Below are positions 49,880 through 57,485 of a stretch of 64,000 bases of DNA, piece after piece. The stretch comes from Bacillota bacterium (GTDB taxonomy: Bacteria > Bacillota > Clostridia > Lachnospirales > Lachnospiraceae). The number at the start of each line of letters is the position of its first letter. The stretch's first letter is position 1. Position numbers and translations under genes: made by a program. Below the pieces are notes generated by a model. It was not told the DNA's origin, searched no databases, and worked only from the letters and a program-made list of their open reading frames with translations. The stretch covers positions 62,001 to 126,000 of the forward strand of contig JAEWJZ010000017.1 in NCBI GenBank assembly GCA_023386315.1. The letters are read 5' to 3'.

Positions 49880-50516
49880 GTTCCCCAAGTTTCCTTTCTA
49901 TCAGTTCTATGGCCTGCTCTCTGGTAAATACTCCGCCCTGCCTGATTCCCTCTTTTACCATGGTCTTAAAAATCTCAGTTCTGACCCCAAGGGAAGGTAC
50001 CTTTTCCTTTACCAGCTCCCGGTACGTGCCAAGCTGGCTGGCGAGCATTCCAAATCCTGAGGGAATTGCCTCTTGAAACCTTTTTTTTAAGTATTGGGCA
50101 ATGGTAGGAGAATTGCCTCCCGTGGATATCCCCACTACAATATCCTCCTCCTTAATCAAAGCCGGAAAAATAAAACTGCATTCTTCCTGTACATCCACCA
50201 CATTCACAGGAATCTTCCGGCGCCTGCAAAAAACAGATATGTGTCTGTTCAGTTCTTCATCTGACGTTGCGGCAATCACAAAATCCGCCTCCTGTATATC
50301 CCGGTCTTCAAATCCACGCTTAATAAGAGTCATGGATTTCTCACACCGGGAAGCAAGCTGTTCCATCTCAGGAATCATCTCCACGGCAACTACGGTAATT
50401 TCCGGCCCGAAATCTTTTAACACAAGTGCCTTTCTGTAAGCCACCATTCCACCGCCTGCAATCAGGCACTTTTTCCCTTCAAGCTCTACAAAAAACGGAA
50501 AATAAGCCATTGTCAC
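49869..50516 (-). CDS. Precorrin-2 dehydrogenase/sirohydrochlorin ferrochelatase family (Met8/CysG N-terminus)
   Basis: A 215-residue protein of the NAD-dependent precorrin-2 dehydrogenase family. The Rossmann motif is GGGMVAYRKALVLKDFG (about residues 21-37), followed by DFVIAATSDEELNRHISVFCRRRKIPVNVVD and FIFPALIKEEDIVVGISTGGNSPTIAQYLKKRFQEAI. It oxidises precorrin-2 to sirohydrochlorin and may also chelate iron. The CysG-like methyltransferase half is absent because it is supplied by the fused CobA-HemD protein encoded downstream. Its start overlaps the hemA stop by four bases. Its presence directs the cluster toward sirohaem or cobalamin. Confidence 0.92.
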   Translation of the reverse strand: MTMAYFPFFVELEGKKCLIAGGGMVAYRKALVLKDFGPEITVVAVEMIPEMEQLASRCEKSMTLIKRGFEDRDIQEADFVIAATSDEELNRHISVFCRRRKIPVNVVDVQEECSFIFPALIKEEDIVVGISTGGNSPTIAQYLKKRFQEAIPSGFGMLASQLGTYRELVKEKVPSLGVRTEIFKTMVKEGIRQGGVFTREQAIELIERKLGEHEQ

Positions 50517-51673
50517 TCCTCCCTCAACCAGTCCTTTAAACCATCTAAAGTCCGAAGCACCACCTTTAACTCTTCGCTGGTAACATGATCCCGAATGCGG
50601 TATAAAAGGGTATCAAGCCTCTTTCCGGACAATACCTCTTTTAATTCTTCCATCTGAGAAATGTAAGGGTGGAACAAAACTTCCTTTAACGCTCCATCCA
50701 GTTCTTCCTCCATAATCTCTCTGGCACAGTCCAGCTCTTTCAGCTTGATTTCTGTATTGTTCTTTGATAATGTTTCAAAATAATCAATGTCATATAAAGT
50801 GAGTCCGGGAATCTCCCTGATCTCAGGGTCCATATCAACCGGAACCGCTACATCAATAAAAAGCCGATCTTTTCCTGGCTTGATCCATTTGTCCAGTTCT
50901 TCTCTGGTCACAGTATAGTGAGGCCCTAACGTTGCGCTGATCACCACATCCATATCATCCATATGTTTGTAACGTTCTTTGTAATCCACTTCCCGGATCC
51001 GGTCGCTGTCCACTTTCAGCAGCAGGTCTGAGGAATGGGTTCTCACTGTTCCTGTCACCCGGATCCCAGGCTTGCATAACAGATTCTTGGTTATGGTGCT
51101 GCCCATCTTTCCGGTCATGCCGATGACCATTACATCTTTGTACTCTCCCTCCCTGTTTAAATGAAATACTTCATTCGCAACAAGTGTTGCTATAGAAAGA
51201 GGGGTTCTGGAAAGTCTTGTATCCGTTTTAATCCGTTTTGCTGCAGCCATCGCTTTTTGAAATAACACATTCAGCTCATAATCTGCAGCCCCATTTTCTT
51301 TGGAATACTGATACGCTTCTCTTACCTGTCCCAGTATCTCATCTTCCCCTAAAACCATGGAATCAAATCCACAGGCAACCTTAAACAAATGACGGATGGC
51401 ACTCTCTTCATTATATACATTTAAATACTTCATTAACTCTCCCAGGCGTACTCCCTTTAAACCGGCAGCCTCCCGCTGGAGCTCACCAATGGCATATTTT
51501 GACCCTGAAACATAGATCTCACTGCGGTTGCAGGTACAAAGCACAACTACACCTGTTATAGAATCCTTATTCAATAGTCTGTCTATTAATTCAGCCTTTT
51601 CTTTCGTACTGAAGGCAAACTTTTCTCTGATATTCACCGGAGCTTTTTTATGGCTCACACTCATACAATACAT
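50513..51673 (-). CDS. hemA: Glutamyl-tRNA reductase
   Basis: A 386-residue enzyme that reduces glutamyl-tRNA to glutamate-1-semialdehyde, the first committed step of the C5 pathway. The N-terminus is MYCMSVSHKKAPVNIREKFAF; the catalytic Cys48 lies in VVLCTCNRSEIYVSG. Further blocks are KVACGFDSMVLGEDEILGQVREAYQYS and NADPH-domain VMVIGMTGKMGSTITKNLL. It is slightly shorter than the usual 410-430 residues at the C-terminal dimerisation helix. It begins the cluster, behind GCTGGAAAGAAC. A promoter is visible upstream (51723-51751). No cobalamin riboswitch or haem-box is apparent. Confidence 0.94.
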   Translation of the reverse strand: MYCMSVSHKKAPVNIREKFAFSTKEKAELIDRLLNKDSITGVVVLCTCNRSEIYVSGSKYAIGELQREAAGLKGVRLGELMKYLNVYNEESAIRHLFKVACGFDSMVLGEDEILGQVREAYQYSKENGAADYELNVLFQKAMAAAKRIKTDTRLSRTPLSIATLVANEVFHLNREGEYKDVMVIGMTGKMGSTITKNLLCKPGIRVTGTVRTHSSDLLLKVDSDRIREVDYKERYKHMDDMDVVISATLGPHYTVTREELDKWIKPGKDRLFIDVAVPVDMDPEIREIPGLTLYDIDYFETLSKNNTEIKLKELDCAREIMEEELDGALKEVLFHPYISQMEELKEVLSGKRLDTLLYRIRDHVTSEELKVVLRTLDGLKDWLREE

Positions 51674-51722
51674 GTTCTTTCCAGCTTTCTTCTCTTAACC
51701 TTGTAATTAAAACCACGTTCCT

Positions 51723-51751
51723 ATTCTACCACAACCCCATACACAGGGCAA
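51723..51751 (-). promoter_or_regulatory. Promoter candidate of the tetrapyrrole cluster
   Basis: On the minus strand, TTGCCC (51751-51746), a 17-base spacer and TAGAAT (51728-51723), about 50 bases upstream of the hemA start codon. Both hexamers match the sigma-A consensus at four or five of six positions. Confidence 0.55.
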
Positions 51752-51770
51752 TGGAGTGTTAAAACTCCAA

Positions 51771-51798
51771 TTGCATTTTTTCAGATGCCATGTATAAT
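51771..51798 (+). promoter_or_regulatory. Promoter candidate of the GNAT gene
   Basis: TTGCAT (51771-51776), a 16-base spacer and a perfect TATAAT (51793-51798), followed after 33 bases by the start codon. A small inverted repeat (CAATGGAGT and ACTCCAATTG, 51749-51773) lies just upstream and could be an operator. Confidence 0.6.
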
Positions 51799-51831
51799 AA
51801 GAGAAATACTTTTGAATAGGAGAACATGCAT

Positions 51832-52326
51832 ATGAAGATAAGGACGGTAAAACCAGAAGATGCTGATCTGCTGATAAAAATGTTAAAGCAGCTGGATACG
51901 GAAACCAGTTTTATGATGTATGAACCTGGAGAACGGACAGCAACGGCTGATGATATGAAGAATAGAATCGAACAATGGGAAAGATCCGGGTCCCTTTTTC
52001 TTCTGCTGGAAAATGAGGGCGGTTTGGCCGGTTTTCTTTCAGCCTCCAGAGGAGAACCGCGAAGAATCCGCCACAGTGCCTATCTGGTCATTGGAATTTT
52101 AAAAGACTACAGAGGACATGGATATGGAGCAATGCTTTTTCAGAAAATGGAACAATGGGCAAGAGAAAATGGAATAACAAGACTGGAACTGACCGTCATG
52201 GCTGAGAATGAGCAGGCACGCCATTTGTATGAAAAAATGGGATTTATCATTGAAGGGAAGAAAGAACGTTCCATGATTGTAGATGGTATAGCGGCTGATG
52301 AATATTATATGGCAAAACTTTTGTGA
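51832..52326 (+). CDS. GNAT family N-acetyltransferase
   Basis: A 164-residue acetyltransferase starting MKIRTVKPEDADLLIKML behind AGGAGAAC; an ATG six bases earlier is closer to the site and less likely. The acetyl-CoA loop is YLVIGILKDYRGHGYGAMLFQKM (R-G-x-G-Y-G, about residues 83-105), followed by ITRLELTVMAENEQARHLYEKMGFIIEGKKERSMIVDG, the standard C-terminal GNAT pattern similar to RimI/PhnO-like and streptothricin-resistance relatives. It stands alone, with its own promoter, and is followed by an sRNA-like locus and an insertion sequence. The substrate is not predictable. Confidence 0.88.
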   Translation: MKIRTVKPEDADLLIKMLKQLDTETSFMMYEPGERTATADDMKNRIEQWERSGSLFLLLENEGGLAGFLSASRGEPRRIRHSAYLVIGILKDYRGHGYGAMLFQKMEQWARENGITRLELTVMAENEQARHLYEKMGFIIEGKKERSMIVDGIAADEYYMAKLL

Positions 52327-52383
52327 ACGAAATTGACTAAAGTCAGTCTTGACAAGATAAAATAGTCGTGATACAGTGAACAT

Positions 52384-52456
52384 AGAAAAGGAACAGCCGC
52401 CCACAAGGGGTTGACCTGTTAAAGAGATAGCGAAGCCACCCAGTAACCACCAAGTA
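52384..52456 (+). ncRNA. Predicted antitoxin antisense RNA, 5' part, interrupted by IS element
   Basis: A promoter, TTGACA (52349-52354), 17 bases and TACAGT (52372-52377), points into a short non-coding region starting near 52384. The sequence is structured and ends here at the insertion point. Removing the insertion sequence and one copy of its 3-bp duplication joins AACCACC (52445-52451) with GGTGGTTTTTT-like GGTGGTTTTT (53907-53916), recreating an intrinsic terminator. CCACCC (52436-52441) can also pair with GGGTGG (53906-53911). The rejoined RNA would run convergently into the small toxin gene at 53928, the arrangement of TxpA/RatA and BsrG/SR4. Boundaries are estimates; the antitoxin role is inferred. 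Confidence 0.5.
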
Positions 52457-52511
52457 TGAAGTGCACCCCAAATGTTAGACAAACAAATCTTACATTTGGA
52501 GGTGTATTTTT

Positions 52512-53018
52512 TTGAGTAAATATTCGGAACAGGATAAATTAAGAGCCATTAATTACTATCTTGCTGGACATTCCTTTCGTGAAACAGAACGAGCTCTTGG
52601 AATTAGCTGGAGTAGTATTAAGGAATGGGTCCGTATGTATCGCAAAAACGGAGTGGAAGGAATTACAAAAAAGAATCGAAATTATACTGGTGATTTCAAG
52701 GTGCACGTTGTAGAATATATGCATACCCATCAGATATCATCTCTTGAGGCTGCCTCATTGTTTTTAATTCCAAGCCACAGAGTCGTTGATAAATGGGAGC
52801 GTGTCTATTACGAGGAAGGGGTACAGGGACTCTATAGAGAGAACCGTGGCAAGGGCTCTGGAATGAAATCAGATGATTCGAAAAAGAAAATACTGGACAA
52901 GCAAACAGAAAAAGACCTGATAGCTGAAGTCCAAAAGCTCCGGATGGAGAACGAATACCTAAAAAAATTAAATGCCTTAATTCAAAAGCGGGAAAAATCA
53001 GAGAGACCGACAAAGTAG
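52512..53018 (+). CDS. IS150-type transposase OrfA (helix-turn-helix protein)
   Basis: A 168-residue DNA-binding protein starting at a TTG codon behind GGAGGTGTATTTTTT. It has two helix-turn-helix units (DKLRAINYYLAGHSFRETERALGISWSSIKEWVRMYRK and a second around EYMHTHQISSLEAASLFLIPSHRVVDKWERVYYEEG), as in IS150 InsA, followed by a charged coiled segment (KQTEKDLIAEVQKLRMENEYLKKL) typical of the leucine zipper used for multimerisation. It recognises the terminal repeats. Ribosomes that slip at 52961-52967 continue into OrfB to produce the OrfAB transposase. Confidence 0.92.
   Translation: MSKYSEQDKLRAINYYLAGHSFRETERALGISWSSIKEWVRMYRKNGVEGITKKNRNYTGDFKVHVVEYMHTHQISSLEAASLFLIPSHRVVDKWERVYYEEGVQGLYRENRGKGSGMKSDDSKKKILDKQTEKDLIAEVQKLRMENEYLKKLNALIQKREKSERPTK
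52961..52967 (+). promoter_or_regulatory. Programmed -1 frameshift site A AAA AAA
   Basis: In the orfA frame the codons are CTA AAA AAA TTA, giving the classic slippery heptamer A_AAA_AAA. A -1 slip enters the orfB frame, which is open without a stop from here through the orfB ATG at 53069. This is the usual mechanism for making the OrfAB fusion transposase in IS3 elements. Confidence 0.85.
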
Positions 53019-53068
53019 CTGTCATAACAGAATTAAGGCAGATATATAAACTGACAGCATTACTACAA

Positions 53069-53863
53069 TTGGCAGAAATGCCACGCAGTACTTATTATTA
53101 CTATGTAAAGCAATCAAAGAAAACTGACAAATACGAAACAATCAAAGAAAAAATATCAACCATTTATCATGAGAACCATGGCCGGTACGGATACCGCAGG
53201 ATAACCTTGGAACTTCATAATCAAGGATATAAGATCAACCATAAAACGGTACAGCGGTTAATGAAAGACCTTCATTTGAAATGTATGGTAAGAGCCAAGA
53301 AATACAGTTCCTACAAAGGTGAGATTGGGAAAATAGCCCCCAATATAATAGAAAGAGATTTCAAAGCAGAGGCTCCTAATGAAAAGTGGACCACCGATAT
53401 CACAGAGTTTGCATTGTATGGTACAAAGATATACCTTTCACCAATACTTGACATGTATAATGGTGAAATCATAAGCTACAAAATCAGTGAGCGGCCAATA
53501 CTTGATCAGGTAATGGAAATGTTGGACAAAGCATTTGAAAAGATACCAGATTCTACGAATCTTATTTTCCACTCAGACCAAGGCTGGCAATATCAACACA
53601 AACGGTATCAAAATCGTCTGAAGAATAAAGGAATCCGTCAAAGCATGTCTCGAAAAGGGAACTGTTTGGACAATTCAGTTATGGAAAATTTTTTCGGATT
53701 GCTAAAATCAGAACTGCTTTACTTAAGAGAATTCAGTTCAATGGAAGAGTTTCAAATTGAATTGGAAAAATATATTGATTATTATAATAACAGAAGGATT
53801 AAGAGCAAACTAAAAGGACTGAGCCCTGTACAATATAGGCTTCAATCCTCATTAGCTGTTTAA
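53069..53863 (+). CDS. IS150-type transposase OrfB (DDE integrase domain)
   Basis: A catalytic domain of 264 residues from the first ATG; translated mainly as the C-terminal part of OrfAB after frameshifting at 52961-52967. It begins MAEMPRSTYYYY and has the HTH_21-like segment HENHGRYGYRRITLELHNQGY. The catalytic triad is complete: Asp110 in KWTTDITEF, Asp170 in LIFHSDQGWQYQ and Glu206 in NSVMENFFGLLKSE, with 35 residues between the last two, the DD(35)E spacing of IS3/retroviral integrases. No internal stops or frameshifts are present, so the element looks functional. Confidence 0.93.
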   Translation: MAEMPRSTYYYYVKQSKKTDKYETIKEKISTIYHENHGRYGYRRITLELHNQGYKINHKTVQRLMKDLHLKCMVRAKKYSSYKGEIGKIAPNIIERDFKAEAPNEKWTTDITEFALYGTKIYLSPILDMYNGEIISYKISERPILDQVMEMLDKAFEKIPDSTNLIFHSDQGWQYQHKRYQNRLKNKGIRQSMSRKGNCLDNSVMENFFGLLKSELLYLREFSSMEEFQIELEKYIDYYNNRRIKSKLKGLSPVQYRLQSSLAV

Positions 53864-53927
53864 TTTAATTTTTGTCTAACTTTTTGGGGTCAGATCAGTA
53901 TACCAGGGTGGTTTTTGCTATGTATTA

Positions 53928-54017
53928 TTACTTACAATACGAAAAAATGAATGTAAGTAATGCCAAAATGAAAAGACCAAAAGTCATTAAATCCTTGAAG
54001 TCAAATTTCATAGACAT
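53928..54017 (-). CDS. Hol_Tox/TxpA-like type I toxin peptide
   Basis: A 29-codon minus-strand gene, too short for routine calling. The product reads MSMKFDFKDLMTFGLFILAL and then LTFIFSYCK; the ATG at 54011 is an alternative start with better spacing to the purine-rich AGTGGGGGTG site. It is one hydrophobic helix with the LMxFGxFIxALLTFI pattern of small Firmicutes holin-like toxins (TxpA, BsrG, YonT relatives). Such peptides insert into the membrane and are kept silent by a convergent antisense RNA. That RNA and the toxin's own 3' end lie on the other side of the IS insertion, so both transcripts have lost their native ends here. Functional role inferred from motif and arrangement. Confidence 0.65.
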   Translation of the reverse strand: MSMKFDFKDLMTFGLFILALLTFIFSYCK

Positions 54018-54137
54018 CACCCCCACTCTATCAAAGAATGAGGTCAACACACCCTGTAACGCGAATGTTCCATATCTCTAAGGTAACATATTCCTTTTTA
54101 ATCTTCAATTGAATTTTATATACTATAAAAAATCAGA

Positions 54138-54179
54138 AAAACCGGGAACTTCCTATCATGTAACAGGATTCCCGGTTTT
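54138..54179 (-). terminator. Terminator of the amino-acid ABC operon
   Basis: AAAACCGGGAA (54138-54148) and TTCCCGGTTTT (54169-54179) form an 11-bp stem; the minus strand continues TTCTGATTTTTT. It lies about 14 bases after the ATPase stop. Confidence 0.85.
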
Positions 54180-54192
54180 CCATATCATTCTT

Positions 54193-54942
54193 TTAAAGCA
54201 CTTTGCTTAAAAACAGCTTCAGCCTGTCATTCTTTGGATTTGCAAAAAATTCTCCGGGTTCGTTCTCCTCCAGGAAATAGCCCCCATCCATAAACATGAC
54301 TCTGGTCGCCACCTCTCTTGCAAATCCCATCTCATGAGTAACCACTACCATGGTCATCTTTTCATCTGCCAACTCTCGCATAACAGTTAAAACTTCTCCT
54401 ACCATCTCGGGGTCCAGTGCAGAAGTGGGTTCATCAAAAAGCATGACATCCGGATTCATACACAGAGCACGGACAATGGCGATTCTTTGCTTCTGTCCGC
54501 CGGAAAGCTGATTTGGATATGAATCTGCGCGGTCTGCAAGCCCTACCTTTTGAAGAAGCTTTAAAGCCTGCTCTCTTGCTTCTTTTTCGCTTTTCCCCTG
54601 CAGCTTCACAGGTGCGAGCGTTAAGTTCTTTAAAATTGTCATGTGAGGAAACAAGTTAAATTGCTGGAAAACCATCCCCATCTTCTGACGGTGCTTGTCG
54701 ATATCGGTTTTCTTATCCACGATATCAATCCCTTCAAAAAGGATATGACCGCCGGTAGGCTCTTCCAGCCTGTTTAAGCAGCGTAAGAATGTGCTTTTTC
54801 CCGAACCGGAGGGTCCGATGACACAAACCACATCTCCCTTGTAAATATCAACGGAAATGTCTTTTAATACTTCCATCTCACCGAATTTTTTTCCCAGATT
54901 CTGTACCTGAATCAGAGGTTTTTCCATGTTATCAATGCTCAC
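54193..54942 (-). CDS. glnQ: Polar amino-acid ABC transporter ATP-binding protein (GlnQ type)
   Basis: A 249-residue ATPase with Walker [21 protein letters not shown], the Q-loop [15 protein letters not shown], signature [15 protein letters not shown], Walker [20 protein letters not shown] and H-loop [14 protein letters not shown]. These are diagnostic for the PAAT (GlnQ/HisP) family. The start is a GTG at 54942 behind GAGGAGG, or an ATG at 54927; both overlap or abut the permease end, so translation is coupled. It powers the import of a polar amino acid with the permease and binding protein encoded upstream. Confidence 0.93.
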   Translation of the reverse strand: MSIDNMEKPLIQVQNLGKKFGEMEVLKDISVDIYKGDVVCVIGPSGSGKSTFLRCLNRLEEPTGGHILFEGIDIVDKKTDIDKHRQKMGMVFQQFNLFPHMTILKNLTLAPVKLQGKSEKEAREQALKLLQKVGLADRADSYPNQLSGGQKQRIAIVRALCMNPDVMLFDEPTSALDPEMVGEVLTVMRELADEKMTMVVVTHEMGFAREVATRVMFMDGGYFLEENEPGEFFANPKNDRLKLFLSKVL

Positions 54943-55624
54943 TTCTCTGCAGCCTCCTCTCCAGTACCTTTACCAGCTGTGAAAACACCATAACCATAAC
55001 CAGATAAATGACAGCAACTGCGATCAGAGGCATAAACGCAGAATAGGTGCGGCTCTTAATGATATCTCCGCCTTTCGTCAAATCCTGCAGCCCTATGTAA
55101 CCTGCAACAGAGGTTTCCTTTAACAGCACGATAAACTCATTGGCCAGAGTCGGAACTACATTTTTAAATGCCTGGGGCATGATGATAAACCACATGGTCT
55201 GGGCATAATTAAAGCCCAGACTCCTTCCTGCTTCAAACTGCCCCTTTTCAATGCTGCTGATACCGCTTCGGAAGATTTCTGCCACGTAGGCACCGGAGTT
55301 GATTCCGAATGCTACAACCGCAGTAAATACCTGTCCCGGATCATGAAAGGAAAAGATCACAAAATACATGATCATGAGCTGAACCACCACCGGCGTTCCA
55401 CGGATTACCGTAAGATAAACTCCGCAGATCCAGTTCAGTACCTTCAGCTTATGGGTGTTTTCATAGGTAGACCGGATCACTGCCACTAAAAATCCCAGCA
55501 GTATTCCGATTAAGACTGCAAAAAACGTAATTTTTAACGTATTCTGCAATCCGTCGGTAATGTATTTCCAACGGTCATCTACGATAAAATTCTGATAGAA
55601 ATCATCTCTAAGCTTTTCCCACAT
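54932..55624 (-). CDS. Polar amino-acid ABC transporter permease
   Basis: A 230-residue permease of the His/Glu/Gln/Arg family. It has four to five helices (for example [19 protein letters not shown]) and the segments [85 protein letters not shown], the last spanning the EAA loop. These are among the most conserved parts of GlnP/HisQ-type subunits. The gene sits 18 bases after the binding-protein stop and overlaps the ATPase by about ten bases. A homodimer probably forms the channel, since only one permease gene is present. Confidence 0.93.
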   Translation of the reverse strand: MWEKLRDDFYQNFIVDDRWKYITDGLQNTLKITFFAVLIGILLGFLVAVIRSTYENTHKLKVLNWICGVYLTVIRGTPVVVQLMIMYFVIFSFHDPGQVFTAVVAFGINSGAYVAEIFRSGISSIEKGQFEAGRSLGFNYAQTMWFIIMPQAFKNVVPTLANEFIVLLKETSVAGYIGLQDLTKGGDIIKSRTYSAFMPLIAVAVIYLVMVMVFSQLVKVLERRLQRSEH

Positions 55625-55642
55625 GGCACTCTTCCTTTATTC

Positions 55643-56485
55643 TTATTCTGCTGTGATGTATTTATCCACAATCTTCTGAAGCTCACCGGAATCTTTTAAT
55701 TCCTTGATTGCAGCGTTCATCTTATCTAACAGTTCCGTATTGCCTTTTTTAACAGCGATGGCATATTCTTCTTCTGTAAATGCTTCATCAAGAATCTTTA
55801 AACCTGCGTTCTCTTTTACAAATACTTTTGCTGGTTCACGGTCAATTACAACAGCATCAATTTTTCCCTGGGTGAGAGCCATAACTGCTTCCATTCCCTT
55901 ATTATAACGATTGATATTCCCGTCTTTAATGTCTCCTGCATAAATATCTCCGGTTGTTCCTGTCTGAACTCCGATCTTCTTTCCATCTAAATCAGCCGGT
56001 GCCTTAATCTCACTGCCATCTTTTACAATAATAACCTGGGCTGCCTGCGCATAGGTATCAGTAAAGTCTACATTCTTTTTACGGTCTTCGTTTACAGTCA
56101 TACCAGCTGCAGTAAAATCTGCTTTGCCGGACTGAACAGCAGGGATCAGGGAATCAAATGCCATATCCTGAATCTCCAGTTCCATGCCCATCTTATCAGC
56201 AATGGCTTTTGCGATATCTGCATCAATACCTACGATATCATTATTATCATGATATTCGTATGGAGGGAACTCTGCGTTGGTTACCATAACCAGCTTACCA
56301 CCTGCTGCTGAGCTTTCTGCTCCTGCTTTTGTGCTCTCTGCTTCAGCTTTTGTAGTCTCAGCCCCGGCCTTTGTTGTTTCAGCTCCTGCTGCCGCTGTTG
56401 TCTCTGTTTTTGCTGATCCGCCGCATGCAGTTAATACTGCTGCCATACATAATGCTACTGCAACTGCAATTTTATTTTTCTTCAT
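55643..56485 (-). CDS. Amino-acid-binding lipoprotein of ABC transporter
   Basis: A 280-residue family 3 solute-binding protein starting MKKNKIAVAVALCM behind AAGAGGAGGAATCATT. The lipobox is LTACG (Cys21). A repetitive linker (AGAETTK, AEAESTK, AGAESSA; about residues 28-60) separates the anchor from the binding domain. The domain carries TNAEFPPYEYHDNNDIVGIDADIAKAIADKMGMELEI, KADFTAAGMTVNEDRKKNVDFTDTY and IGVQTGTTGDIY, the PAAT signature. It delivers a polar amino acid (Glu, Gln, Asp, Cys or similar; not determinable) to the permease. It begins the operon. The 157-base gap to the divergent ywaF-like gene should contain its promoter. Confidence 0.93.
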   Translation of the reverse strand: MKKNKIAVAVALCMAAVLTACGGSAKTETTAAAGAETTKAGAETTKAEAESTKAGAESSAAGGKLVMVTNAEFPPYEYHDNNDIVGIDADIAKAIADKMGMELEIQDMAFDSLIPAVQSGKADFTAAGMTVNEDRKKNVDFTDTYAQAAQVIIVKDGSEIKAPADLDGKKIGVQTGTTGDIYAGDIKDGNINRYNKGMEAVMALTQGKIDAVVIDREPAKVFVKENAGLKILDEAFTEEEYAIAVKKGNTELLDKMNAAIKELKDSGELQKIVDKYITAE

Positions 56486-56666
56486 AATGATTCCTCCTCT
56501 TATACACAAATCTGCATAATTATAAAATAAGTATCAGTTATACATTATATAGCATTTTCGGAATTAATCAAGTACTTCAAAGGAAGATTGTTCAATATCC
56601 TTGCATGTTTTTTTACCATCGATTATAATATAGCTGTCTGATAAACAGGGAAGAAAGGGAACCGCT

Positions 56667-57443
56667 ATGAAGGATATCCTTGAGAAAACGGCATGGCCCA
56701 TGACACCGCCTGCCCCCTACTCGCTTTTTCATCTTTTTTTTGTCTCTGCCGGGCTTATATGGGTGGTTCTTTTGTCCTATTACACCACCAGAAGAATCAA
56801 GAACGACCGGTTACCCAGACTTTTATTTTGGTGTGGCACTGTACTTGCAGCCTCGGAATGCTATAAGCAGTTATTCTTATATTATGTGGTAAATAACCAG
56901 ACATACAACTGGTGGTATTTTCCATTTCAGCTGTGCAGCCTGCCTATGTACTTCTGTTTGGTTCTGCCATTTGTACCCTCTGCCGGAAAAAAAACGGTGC
57001 TCTATACTTTTATGCAGGATTTTAATCTTCTTGGAGGAATTATGGCTCTGGCGGAGCCGTCCGGATTGTTTCACCCTTACTGGATGCTGACCTTTCACGG
57101 ACTCATCTGGCACCTTTTGTTAATTTATATCGGACTGGTAATTGCCTTTTCCCGCTCCTCCGACACCACCTTACGGGGATTTGTCCGGACGCTGCCCTTG
57201 TTTTTTATCTGCTGTATTGTGGCATCCGTGATCAACCGGACTGCAAAGCCTTTAGGGCAGGCGGATATGTTTTACATTTCCCCCTATTATCCATCAGCAC
57301 AGATTGTATTTCATGATATAGCCATAAAATATGGAATTTCCGCGGGGAATGTCTCCTATCTGGCAGCTACCTGCCTGGGAGGATTTATCTTTCATGTTAT
57401 CTTTGGAAAATTTCATCTTTTTTCTTCCCGGCAGAATTCGTGA
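56667..57443 (+). CDS. YwaF/TIGR02206-like integral membrane protein
   Basis: A 258-residue protein with six to seven helices. It has the YNWWYFPFQLCSLPMYFCL segment (about residues 78-96) and HGLIWHLLLIYIGLV, both characteristic of the YwaF family, whose function is unknown. The start follows GGGAAGAAAGGGAACCGCT. It is divergent from the amino-acid ABC operon and 42 bases upstream of the C-GCAxxG-C-C gene, with which it may be cotranscribed. No enzymatic motif is visible. The charged N-terminus lacks a signal peptide; helix 1 itself would target the membrane. Confidence 0.78.
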   Translation: MKDILEKTAWPMTPPAPYSLFHLFFVSAGLIWVVLLSYYTTRRIKNDRLPRLLFWCGTVLAASECYKQLFLYYVVNNQTYNWWYFPFQLCSLPMYFCLVLPFVPSAGKKTVLYTFMQDFNLLGGIMALAEPSGLFHPYWMLTFHGLIWHLLLIYIGLVIAFSRSSDTTLRGFVRTLPLFFICCIVASVINRTAKPLGQADMFYISPYYPSAQIVFHDIAIKYGISAGNVSYLAATCLGGFIFHVIFGKFHLFSSRQNS

Positions 57444-57485
57444 CCGGGGAGATTATTTTTTACAATTCATCAGGAGGAATGACAC

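Larger units (their letters stand above)
52457..53897 (+). mobile_element. IS3-family (IS150-type) insertion sequence, 1441 bp, intact
   Basis: Imperfect terminal inverted repeats of 27 bases (21 matches) bound the element: left 52457-52483 starts TGAAGTGCACCCC and ends GTTAGACAAA; right 53871-53897, read inward, starts TGATCTGACCCC and ends GTTAGACAAA. A 3-bp direct repeat, GTA, flanks it (52454-52456 and 53898-53900), the short target duplication expected for IS3 elements. It encodes OrfA and OrfB in overlapping frames with a canonical -1 slippery site and a complete DD(35)E triad, so it may still be active. Length and organisation match IS150 (1443 bp). Confidence 0.9.

Noticed and set aside
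51674..51831. Possible cobalamin riboswitch or haem-responsive leader before hemA
   Set aside because: Only about 150 bases, shared with a divergent gene; a small inverted repeat is present but no riboswitch core could be recognised.
53872..54081. Plus-strand frame of 69 codons next to the IS right end
   Set aside because: It is antisense to the predicted toxin peptide, starts inside the IS terminal repeat and has no ribosome site or family resemblance.
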